Origin: an uncultured Clostridia bacterium
GTDB lineage: Bacteria; Bacillota; Clostridia; TANB77; CAG-508
Assembly (NCBI GenBank): GCA_947168035.1
Contig: CAMVKF010000004.1
Span: 1-34,810, forward strand
Direction of reading: 5' to 3'
Length of the DNA: 34,810 bases
The notes beneath the pieces were generated by a model. It did no database searches. It worked only from the letters and a program-made list of their open reading frames with translations, and was not told the DNA's origin. Shown here piece after piece: positions 26,201 through 33,411 of this stretch; the stretch's first letter is position 1; the number at the start of each line of letters is the position of its first letter. The position numbers were made by a program, and so were the translations under genes.

Positions 26201-28184
26201 GGTTTGTTTCAGTATTAAATGCTTTTGAAATATATGCTATATTTGTTAAGTATTTGTTTGTAGTAGTATTTGAAGGATCTTGAGTAACTTCAAGTTCAAT
26301 TTCAATTTTTTCACTCGCTAAATTACTTCCTGTATATGGAGCTAATTCATTTTTGCTGATATTAGTAAATGTTATTCTATCATGTCCTCCCTCCCAAAGA
26401 TCATAAGTATAAGAATAACTTATATTTCCAGAGGTATATGTTCCTGTTCTATTTTTAGGTACTAAACCATTTGGTAATTCATCTACTATAGTCTCAGCAT
26501 ACCCTGCCATATCGCCTTCATTATATACTGTAATTGAATATGTTATTATATCTCCTGTTTCTACAACTACTGGGTCTTTTCTATGTTTATATGTGGCCGT
26601 TCCATTTGTTTCAATTGTACTAAAATCTATATTATTTGTTCTTCTTGTTGCTTCATGTCCATCTTCATTTGATATAAACTTATCTGTTCCATTTTTATCA
26701 GTAATTTTTGTGATGACTTTTCTTAATGCTAAGTCAAATTCTTTTTGAACTTGAATTTCAGCATTAACTGGTAAATTTATAGGCTCATCTTTTGGTGTAA
26801 CTTCTACAACTGGTTGTTCTGTAGCTGTTGTTGATACCCATAAAATTTTACTATTTGTTTTATATGAACCATCAAATTCAATTTTTACATTATTTGATGT
26901 TATTTTTGATTTTGGTATAGAAACATAAAAATCATTTCCAACATAATCTACTATAGTTTGGTTTGTTTGTTTTACACCTTCTGCATTTGAAATATATGCT
27001 CCTGTATTTGTTTGTCCATTTACTGTTATAGTATTTTCTAAATTATATACTGATTCTCTTTGTTTTTCTATTTTTATAGGACCAACTACATAGTAGGCTG
27101 TATTATTTACTGTCTTTTCTATTATATTTGTATTTGAATTTATTTTTAATGGGTTTCCAGAAGTTTCGCTAGATTTTGCATAATTATCTGCTGCATCTAT
27201 TAAATACCAACAAAGAATTGTTGCTTGTTCTTGTTCCCAGGTTCCAACTTCAGCCTTCTTATTTTCGATATTTGTATCTACATTAAATATTTCATTTTGT
27301 AAAGATTTCCACTTTCCAGAATCTGTCTCTGTTGTACCATTTGAGCACGCTAATGCTAAACCTTGATCTTTTACATTAAATGTATTGCTATTTGAACTAT
27401 TATTTTCTTTATAGTTTGTATAATACCATAAAGCTGCTTGTTGAGCAGCCTCAACTAGTTCATCTGAAAGTTCAACATACTTATGGTTTCCTTCTGGGTC
27501 GGCATAACACCAACCATTTTGTGTACGTCCATCCAAAGCCATAGAATCATACCCTAGACTTGCTAATTTTTGGATATAATTATAGCCTTGTTGTGCTTTG
27601 TATTTGTATGTATAATTATTATGTTCTATAATTTCTTCATTAGGGCCATATTCTGTTTCTTTTTCAAATACAATTCCTGCTCTTGCAAGCAATTCTTTCT
27701 TTTTGGCAAGATTTGATTCTGCTGTTGCATTAGCACTTGTATCTGGAATATAAATATTGTCCAATATCCACAATATTTGTTTTAAATATTCACTATTGGC
27801 TATATTTTTATAAGCACTATTTGTATCTTGTTTTAACTGTTCTATATCTGTTGTTAAATCGTAAGATCTATTGTATGGAGCTACTGTACCAATTGTTCCA
27901 GTTATCCAACTTTCTCCAACTCTCGCATTTAAGCAATAATAATTTGTACTATTAGCATCCATTATTTGGAAAATTGGTTTATGTGACTCTCCCTCATTAC
28001 CTACAGTATTTAGCGCATATCCATTTTTGTTTACGCCATTTATTCTTCTCCAATATGATAATTGTAAAGACTTAGCTTTGTCCCCTGGGTAATCTATCAT
28101 AGCTGCAAAAGCTACTGTACTTAGGGAAATACTAGCTATTAATGCAATAATTAAAACTTTTGATATTAATCTTGTAATTTTCAT
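23238..28184 (-). CDS. Large surface protein: thioester domain and five repeated adhesin domains
   Basis: 1648 residues. Signal peptide (ISKVLIIALIASISLSTVAFA). Residues about 60-330 look like a thioester adhesion domain: Cys84 in NYYCLNARVGES and Gln249 in AAQQAALWYYTNY could form the internal Cys-Gln bond. Five repeated domains follow, each opening with the isopeptide-type motif FDLAL(R/Q/T)K or FDLSLIK and containing a VYNEG(D/E) strand pair, a proline-rich turn (LPNGL, IPKGL, LPDYL) and a closing A-E-I-x-x-Y-D stretch. Domains 3 and 4 are about 80 percent identical in protein. The C-terminus is one helix (IVKFATIGLVILVVFGSGILAIKKYVI) without an LPxTG sorting signal, so membrane anchoring is likely. 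It contains no in-frame CGG in 1648 codons. A host-surface or wall adhesin is the probable role. Confidence 0.88.
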   Translation of the reverse strand: MKITRLISKVLIIALIASISLSTVAFAAMIDYPGDKAKSLQLSYWRRINGVNKNGYALNTVGNEGESHKPIFQIMDANSTNYYCLNARVGESWITGTIGTVAPYNRSYDLTTDIEQLKQDTNSAYKNIANSEYLKQILWILDNIYIPDTSANATAESNLAKKKELLARAGIVFEKETEYGPNEEIIEHNNYTYKYKAQQGYNYIQKLASLGYDSMALDGRTQNGWCYADPEGNHKYVELSDELVEAAQQAALWYYTNYKENNSSNSNTFNVKDQGLALACSNGTTETDSGKWKSLQNEIFNVDTNIENKKAEVGTWEQEQATILCWYLIDAADNYAKSSETSGNPLKINSNTNIIEKTVNNTAYYVVGPIKIEKQRESVYNLENTITVNGQTNTGAYISNAEGVKQTNQTIVDYVGNDFYVSIPKSKITSNNVKIEFDGSYKTNSKILWVSTTATEQPVVEVTPKDEPINLPVNAEIQVQKEFDLALRKVITKITDKNGTDKFISNEDGHEATRRTNNIDFSTIETNGTATYKHRKDPVVVETGDIITYSITVYNEGDMAGYAETIVDELPNGLVPKNRTGTYTSGNISYSYTYDLWEGGHDRITFTNISKNELAPYTGSNLASEKIEIELEVTQDPSNTTTNKYLTNIAYISKAFNTETNQEVIQDRDSSTENKPNANLNTEGNKYTGYHGGNNHNGDNSKDVYKDGTNNDDYFPGREDDDDFEVVVIKPAEFDLALQKYINGTLSQDGVTIRQGRNAPTINTKALAEKTATTATYTQDKTAINVKQGDYVIYNFTVYNEGELDGYVKKITDNIPKGLQFVYAKNNDGKTIIACDSEGNMTEMEVPASIYGNITNYNSFWSIDANGSTLKKDTYNGESTVSVTCDVQTYLGQNYKILQAYDKTKDVDNNGAGLDRLTVSLLLRVNSNESGKTIRNEAAITEATDKDGNVQDASGSNLKDRDSKTTEWKGKDGDKNYQDDEDYDRIILPKVDLALTKFITAVSSDVKIEDGEYLTKDKTSKNAGSATNPYDRATLVDSAKLKSGESTDAEYTRIKTELTLTEGDYVLYNIRVYNEGDVDVFAGEVTDYLPNYLDFVECDHNTTYGWKVGSDGKTVKTTYLSKESGKTEALKAFDRNNDDEHGSGLDFEDISILCRVNSKAPDNTKLVNSAAITKYEDENGNEIEKDIDSDPKELTDEQKNKENSNQDDDDYEVVLVKQKNVDLALTKFITAVSSDVKIEDGEYLTKDKTSKDAGSDTNPYDRATLVDSAKLKSRESTDAEYTRIKDPLTVPANSYVLYNIRVYNEGDVDVFAGEVTDKLPDYLDFVECEYNTNYGWKVESDGKTVKTTYLSKESGKTKVIKAFDRNNDDKHGSGLDYRDIAVLCRVSDTAPSNTNIINVAEITKYEDKDGNEIEKDVDSEPGNVDKKNEDDDDYEVINIKTFDLSLIKYVSDVTVIEGGKETVTETKNTGDPKTDIIPKVEIHRKKINSTVVKFGYKIKITNEGDIAGYAKKITDYVPEGLKFYDEDNKGWVDEGNNVISTTLLENTLLKPGESAEVYVVFRWINGATNLGLKNNIAEIYEDYNEEHVPDRDSTPGNKKEGEDDIDNAQVILSISTGLVYNIVKFATIGLVILVVFGSGILAIKKYVI
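23880..25215 (-). repeat. Tandem duplicated adhesin domains
   Basis: Two in-frame copies of about 650-680 bp (roughly 24535-25215 and 23880-24525). Both begin VDLALTKFITAVSSDVKIED and share long identical stretches such as YNIRVYNEGDVDVFAGEVTD, indicating recent duplication. Confidence 0.85.
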
Positions 28185-28221
28185 AAATCTACTCCTATCT
28201 TTTTACATAATCCTATCTAAT

Positions 28222-28251
28222 ATTTTACTCCTTTTTGTATTGTTTTGTCAA
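28222..28251 (-). promoter_or_regulatory. Adhesin gene promoter
   Basis: Minus strand TTGACA (28246-28251), 18-bp spacer, TAAAAT (28222-28227). Confidence 0.7.
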
Positions 28252-28292
28252 TACATTTATTTTAATTTTTTTTAGAAAAAATTGTCCTTTTT

Positions 28293-29150
28293 TTAGGATT
28301 TTTCAATTTTAAATCCTGTACCTAAGACTTCTCTTGAATTTGTTATTATTAAGAAGGCTTGCGGGTCATTTTCTTTAATTATTTTTTTAAGTTCTGCTAA
28401 ATCATTTCTTCTTATTGCACACATTAAAATAAGTTTATTATTACCAACATACATACCTTTTCCATAAATTCCCGTTACCCCTCTTTTTACCTTATTTTTA
28501 ATAAGTTCTGCTATTTTTTCGCTTTTATTTGAAATTATAAATACTAATTTTGTAAAATATATTCCTTCAAATAAAATATCAATTACTTTTCCCATAAGGT
28601 ATATTGTAATTGCTGAGTACAAACCAATTTCTATTTTCCTTAAAAAAATTACATTTAAACCAACAATTGTAAAATCTATAATTGTTATTAAATTTCCTAT
28701 TCTTGCCATTGGTTTATATTCCTTAATTATTAAACCTGCTAAGTCTGAACCTCCTGTTGAAGAATGTGCTCTTAAGATTAATGCAGTTCCTATTCCCGTT
28801 AAAATTCCTCCATATACACATGCTAAAATTTTGTCATTTGTAAGTGGTCTAAATTTATTTAAAAAATCAATTACTAAAGATAAAGTTACTGTTCCTACAA
28901 GTGATTTTACTAAGAATCTTTTTCCGATTTTAAAGGTTGCAAATATAAATAATGGTATATTTAAAACAATAATAGTCGTTCCAACAGGTACTTTGAATAA
29001 ATAATATATGATAGTTGCAATTCCTGAAAATCCACCAGATGAAAGTTCATTTGGAAGTAAGAATAAAGCAACAGCAAACGACAAAATTGTTGCACCTAAT
29101 ACGGTTTGTGCTATATCATAAATAAAACTACTAATGTCTGTTTTTTTCAA
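28293..29150 (-). CDS. YitT family membrane protein
   Basis: 285 residues with five or six hydrophobic segments in the first 200 residues (LGATILSFAVALFLLPNELSSGGFSGIATIIYYL is typical of the family), the conserved SSTGGSDLAG, and a C-terminal DUF2179 cytosolic domain (GVTGIYGKGMYVGNNKLILMCAIRRNDLAELKKII...DPQAFLI). Function in the family is not established. The start is a TTG at 29150, preceded by GGGAGGT at a good distance; no ATG nearby does as well. It stands between the adhesin and pilin-like genes with gaps on both sides. Confidence 0.88.
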   Translation of the reverse strand: MKKTDISSFIYDIAQTVLGATILSFAVALFLLPNELSSGGFSGIATIIYYLFKVPVGTTIIVLNIPLFIFATFKIGKRFLVKSLVGTVTLSLVIDFLNKFRPLTNDKILACVYGGILTGIGTALILRAHSSTGGSDLAGLIIKEYKPMARIGNLITIIDFTIVGLNVIFLRKIEIGLYSAITIYLMGKVIDILFEGIYFTKLVFIISNKSEKIAELIKNKVKRGVTGIYGKGMYVGNNKLILMCAIRRNDLAELKKIIKENDPQAFLIITNSREVLGTGFKIEKS

Positions 29151-29246
29151 AATAAAAACCTCCCAATTAGTAGTATTTGTACAAAAAATTGTAAATATTC
29201 AACAAATTGAATCAAGATGTGAGAACTAGGAACAGATACAATATTT

Positions 29247-29282
29247 CACATTAGAAATTTTTCAAATTATTAATATTTTGAT
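29247..29282. repeat. Diverged copy of the terminal repeat
   Basis: Matches positions 20-55 at 32 of 36 bases, same orientation. The surrounding loop motif CTCCAAT is not conserved here. Confidence 0.7.
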
Positions 29283-29422
29283 ATTTTTTTAGCTTTTGTT
29301 GTCATTTCACAGCCTTCTCTATTTTTATATTTACTTAAGTCACATGGCAAAAAGGGACAACAAGAACCGGTACCAATATACCCAAGGGCGACAAAAAGAA
29401 CCAGCACAGTTGCCTCACCAAC

Positions 29423-29461
29423 AAAAAAATATCACACAAATTTTTTGTGTAATATTTTTTT
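29423..29461. terminator. AT-rich terminator-like hairpin
   Basis: AAAAAAATATCACACAAA pairs with TTTGTGTAATATTTTTTT (one mismatch), a bidirectional terminator shape; it could end the pilin-like transcript. Confidence 0.65.
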
Positions 29462-29666
29462 GATTAAATTATTATACTTTTTGGACAAGGTTGCTTATCC
29501 AAAAGGGAGTATCTATTTTAATTCATAAGCTATTCCTTGGGCTTTTTTAGCCCCACTTGCATTTGAGTTCTTGTAGTGTTAGCATTGCTCCCTGAGCTTA
29601 CACTGCAAAAATTATGGTTTTATGTTGACTGTGTGTTAGATTAAAAAGTCGAAACCCACTCCAGCG

Positions 29667-31434
29667 CTAGATTGAAAAGCCAAATGCCACGCCAATACCA
29701 TTGAGAGCAGTGTCATCATAAGCGCGGCCGCTCGAGTTGATAAGGCAGAAGTAATAGTTAGCATTATAATGCGGTGAGCGAAGCCACCACCAGTTAGCGT
29801 CTCCATCTAATATACTCTTTACCAGGCTAGAATTATTCGCATTATAGGCTTTACCAATTGTTGCTGCTTTATAATATTGATACTGTTCTCCTTCTTTTAA
29901 ATATGCATATCCATATCCTGTTTTATCATTATTACTTGCATCTTTGTATGACAAACCATCACTCCAAATTTCTGAACATGATAATAACCATAAATTATCG
30001 TCACATATTGTTACCGTTGTTTGATCTTTAGAATTATATGTTGGCATATAATCTTTTTTTACTTTTACTATTACATTTTTCACATCATTATTAATTTGGC
30101 TATATACATTACCACTATCTGTATTTAAATAACTACGCATTGCCGTTGAAGCCCATCCTCCGCTATTTGTTTTTGTAGCATTCATATTACGAGTTGTTTT
30201 CATTAATTCTTTTAGTTGGAAAGTTATTCCTGCTTTTGTTTTATTTGCATAATCTCCTGTTTTTGCACTATCTGCTAAATTATCATGTTTAAATCCTATT
30301 ATTTGTGCTAGATATACATCATTTCCTATTTCTAATATCTTTGTGTCTCCTATTCTTAAGGTTTTTCCACCAATTTCTATTGGACCTGCTGCATAATCTG
30401 GTATATCACTAGAAGAACCAGCAGAAATTTGCTTTGCATATGTGCTTAAATTTGCCCAGGTAATTCCTTGTGCATCTAAGGTTCCTTGTTTTATTTCTAC
30501 AGCTGCTGTTTTTGTTATTGATGAACTTCCTGTTGTATATGTTGCTGTTATTGTTGCTGTTCCTCCTGCTAATCCTGTAACTTGTACACTTGTTCCTTTT
30601 GAATTTTCTGGAACACTAGCATAACTTCCTCCAGCTGTTACACTCCAACTTACTTCTCCTGTTTGATAATCAGCTAGTGTTGCTACTGATAATGTGGTTG
30701 TTCCTCCAATTTTTGTTGATGCTTTTGTAGCTGCTAATGCAAAACTTGCCTTTTTTACTGCTACATTTATTGTTGCAGTTATACTATTATTTTTTAATTC
30801 TACATTTTCACTATTTTGGTCTGCTGTTACATTTTTTGAAGTTATCGTTAAAGTTCCTGTTGTTGGTGTTATTTCAGTTAAACTTGCAGTTATTGAATCT
30901 GTTGGAGTAATTGTTATATCACTTAAACTTACACTAGAATCTGTTAATTCTCTTTTTCCTGTTTTTCCTAAGGTTATTTCTCCATTTGTTTTTGTTAATG
31001 GATAATATAATCCATCTATTAATACATAATTTGTACTTCCGTTTGATGCACTTAGTGTTACTATTGCAGTTTCTGTACTTCCGCCTTCTTCTATTGTTAC
31101 AGAACTTTTATCTATACTTATTCCTTGTATTGTTCCTGAACTTTCTGAATCTGTTGTGTATCCTGCATCATGCAACCTAGTTATAACTTGTGCTTCCATA
31201 GTTTCTGTTGAAGTACTTAAATATCTATTTGCAAAAGCTTCAGTAACCGCAAAAGCAACAGCCTCTTGAACTTTTGCAAATTCTGTTTTTTGTTTTGCCT
31301 CAATTGCTCTTTTTATAATTCCATTGTCTCCGAGTTAGCATTTGGACTGATACAGCGGCTAGAATTAATAGAACAATTATCGTAACGACGAGCGCAATTA
31401 GTGTTATACCTTTGTTTTTTTCATTTTTTAACAT
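29667..31434 (-). CDS. Pilin-anchored Ig-like protein with a DGR-type variable C-terminus and a CGGA frameshift site
   Basis: 588 residues when joined. The start at 31434 has AGGAGG; the protein opens with a type IV prepilin-like segment, MLKNEKNKGITLIALVVTI and VLLILAAVSVQMLT. The in-frame CGG at 31330-31332 (codon 35) then shifts frame; as CGGA it gives LTGDNGIIKRAIEAKQKTEFAKVQEAV, the stock continuation of such proteins. The zero frame stops within 12 codons. Next come two Ig-like regions (SVTIEEGGSTETAIVTLSA; ATKASTKIGGTTTLSVA) and a C-type-lectin/FGE-like end with WWWLRSP and GVAFGFSI. The last 130 bases are GC-rich with NNC/NNT codons, as in targets of diversity-generating retroelements. 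Likely a displayed binding protein. Confidence 0.88.
29670..29800 (-). other. Probable DGR variable region
   Basis: Encodes WWWLRSPHYNANYYF through GVAFGFSI. It is clearly richer in GC than its surroundings, almost every codon between LRSP and GVAFGF ends in C or T, and it ends at the gene's stop, all usual for a variable region copied from a template repeat. No template repeat or reverse transcriptase is in this window. Confidence 0.65.
31329..31332 (-). other. CGGA +1 recoding site in the pilin-like gene (glycine 35)
   Basis: ACT CGG AGA in the zero frame; CGGA as glycine gives QMLTGDNGIIKRA, a motif common after such prepilin helices. Confidence 0.95.
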
Positions 31435-31451
31435 TTGTAATTCCTCCTATA

Positions 31452-31632
31452 AATTATTATTAAACAATAATTTTAATAATAATCAAAAAGGCTTTTAGGC
31501 TTAATGTTTCAATGGTTTTAAGAAATTTATATTTTTAAAAATCCAAAATACCCTATTGCATTTTTTTCGTAAATATGCTATAAAACTGTTAGAAAATTTA
31601 TATTTAAAATTATTGTTTAATAATTATTGTTT
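31452..31632. repeat. Inverted repeat upstream of the pilin-like gene
   Basis: An AT-rich arm around 31452-31476 (TTATTAAACAATAATTTTAA) pairs with one around 31605-31630 with few mismatches, enclosing about 130 bp that itself has two near-copies of GAAATTTATATTT. A small non-autonomous element or an accidental AT-rich dyad. Confidence 0.45.
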
Positions 31633-31639
31633 AATTCTC

Positions 31640-31880
31640 TCATACTATATTCAGCAACAACATTATCCTTTTCTGCACAAAGTAAAATTCAAATAGATTT
31701 ATTATCTCCTTCATCATTCACTTTTTCTTCATAATAATTCAAATACATATTCATTTGTCCAAAATTCTATTTGCCTTTGAAGTTCTCTAACTGACCATTT
31801 ACTATTAATAGTTTCTTTTTAATAGAAATTCCTTTTATTTTCACCTTTAATAGCTATTAATTCGCAGTAACATTTTAAAA
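31640..31880 (-). pseudogene. Fossil of a DUF1016/YhcG-type gene
   Basis: Broken pieces in different frames on the minus strand read KETINSKWSVRELQRQIEFW and, after an in-frame TGA and a frame change, YLNYYEEKVNDEGDNKSI-stop-ILLCAEKDNVVAEYSMREL. Both match well-known parts of DUF1016/YhcG PD-(D/E)XK nuclease-like proteins (WSVRELERQI; DNPxIGIILC...YA). The stop stands where glycine is expected (TGA for GGA). No start and several stops, so it is decayed. Confidence 0.75.
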
Positions 31881-31916
31881 TTTAACAAATATAATAAATC
31901 TATAAAATGTTTTTTG

Positions 31917-31945
31917 TTGAAAACATAATTTGTGTATGCTATAAT
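31917..31945 (+). promoter_or_regulatory. murL-murD promoter
   Basis: TTGAAA (31917-31922), 17-bp spacer, TGC-TATAAT (TATAAT at 31940-31945, extended -10). Confidence 0.8.
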
Positions 31946-32019
31946 TGTTGCATATTGTTTGAAAAATAATTACAATTTTCCAAACTGACATTGTATCTTT
32001 AAGAAAAGAGAGGAATTAT

Positions 32020-33411
32020 TTGTTTATGGATAAATCTTTAGAATTTAACAAATTTAGAAATGAGTATAAAGAATTTTATTATAATAGTTTTAAAATAAAT
32101 GAGGATAATGAAAAAATACATATAGAATTTGAATTTGAAATTCCTAGTCTTTCAAAATTTAATCCGTGCTTACAAATACCAAAAAAGAATTTTAATTTTA
32201 AAAAAATAAATAGCGACTATGTACAAAACTTAGTATTTCATATGGGACTTATAGAACTAATAAGTTATTGGAAATGTACATGCTCACCAAAAATTATAAT
32301 AAAATGTGGTTATTTAAATAATGAGCAAATTGAATGGTGGAAAAAGCTCTATTTTTATGGTTTAGGAGAATTGTTTTATACAAATAATATTAAAACAAAT
32401 ATAGATGATTTTGTTAAAATAGAATGTTTAGATTCAAAAAATAAAATAGAATTAGTACCTGCAAACGAAAACTATAGTGGTTATATTGTGCCTATTGGTG
32501 GAGGAAAAGACTCGGTAGTTACTTTAGAAACACTTTCTTTAGATAAACAAAGTGATTATTGCTTAATTGTAAACCCTAAATCTGTAACCTTAAAATGTGC
32601 CGAAATAGCAGGTTTTGAGAATAATAATATTATAGAAGTTTATAGAAAAATAGACCCAAATTTACTAAATTTAAATAAACAAGGTTTTATAAATGGCCAT
32701 ACACCATTTTCAACAATGCTTGCATTTTTATCATATTTTTTAGGGTATATGCTTTCTAAAAAATATATTGCTTTATCTAACGAAAATAGTGCAAATGAAT
32801 CAAATATAATTGGTCAAAAAATAAATCATCAATATTCAAAAAGCTTTGAGTTTGAATGTGACTTTAGATATTATGCAAAAAAATATTTAAAAATACCCGT
32901 AGAATATTTTAGTTTTTTAAGGCCACTAAATGAACTTCAAATTGCAAAAATATTTTCAAAACACGAAAAATACCATCAAACGTTTAAAAGCTGTAATGTT
33001 GGAAGTAAAGAGCCAGAGTGGAAATGGTGTTTAAATTGTGCAAAATGCCTATTTGCCTATATAATTTTAAGCCCTTATTTATATAAAGAAAAATTAGTTA
33101 AAATTTTTGGAGCAGATATGTTTGAAAATAAAAATTTACTAAAAACTTTTATGGAGCTAATAGGCAAAGGCGAAAACAAACCATTTGACTGTGTTGGCAC
33201 ATTTGAAGAAGTAAATTTTGCTATAAGTAAAACTATTTTAAATTTAGAAAAAGAAAATAAAAATTTGCCATATTTATTAGAATATTATAAAAATAATTTT
33301 GGTTTAGCAAACATTGAAAGTGGTATATTACTTAGGTATAATGAAGAAAATAATTTAAATGATGAGCAAGATACATTATTAAGAAAAGAGGTATTTTCAA
33401 ATGATAGCTGA
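32020..33411 (+). CDS. murL: UDP-N-acetylmuramoyl-L-alanyl-L-glutamate epimerase, MurL-like
   Basis: 463 residues. In Xanthomonas, MurL converts UDP-MurNAc-L-Ala-L-Glu to the D-Glu form after MurD2 has added L-Glu, replacing glutamate racemase. This protein has the family's ATP-pyrophosphatase-like loop PIGGGKDSVVTLE (about residue 158-170), SNENSANESN, and a C-terminal Cys pair region KWCLNCAKCLFAYIIL. The adjacent, overlapping murD-type gene (11 bases) strongly supports the assignment. The TTG at 32020 is 6 bases after GAGAGG; an ATG 6 bases later is the alternative start. It contains a CGG only across TCG-GTA, out of frame. Confidence 0.85.
   Translation: MFMDKSLEFNKFRNEYKEFYYNSFKINEDNEKIHIEFEFEIPSLSKFNPCLQIPKKNFNFKKINSDYVQNLVFHMGLIELISYWKCTCSPKIIIKCGYLNNEQIEWWKKLYFYGLGELFYTNNIKTNIDDFVKIECLDSKNKIELVPANENYSGYIVPIGGGKDSVVTLETLSLDKQSDYCLIVNPKSVTLKCAEIAGFENNNIIEVYRKIDPNLLNLNKQGFINGHTPFSTMLAFLSYFLGYMLSKKYIALSNENSANESNIIGQKINHQYSKSFEFECDFRYYAKKYLKIPVEYFSFLRPLNELQIAKIFSKHEKYHQTFKSCNVGSKEPEWKWCLNCAKCLFAYIILSPYLYKEKLVKIFGADMFENKNLLKTFMELIGKGENKPFDCVGTFEEVNFAISKTILNLEKENKNLPYLLEYYKNNFGLANIESGILLRYNEENNLNDEQDTLLRKEVFSNDS

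Larger units (their letters stand above)
29151..29666. other. Gene-free stretch with repeat remnants and hairpins
   Basis: No coding signal seen. It holds a diverged copy of the terminal repeat (29247-29282, 32 of 36 matches), a pair of short near-repeats around GACAACAAGAACC and GACAAAAAGAACC (about 29347-29400), a strong AT hairpin (29423-29461) and, next to the pilin-like gene, a partial echo of that gene's end (CTTTTTAATCTAA, minus strand). Confidence 0.6.

Noticed and set aside
29701..29740. CTCGAGCGGCCGC resembles a cloning-vector polylinker
   Set aside because: It lies inside the coding variable region (INSSGRAYDD), in frame, with conserved sequence on both sides. Codon randomisation of a GC-rich region explains it; no other vector sequence is present.
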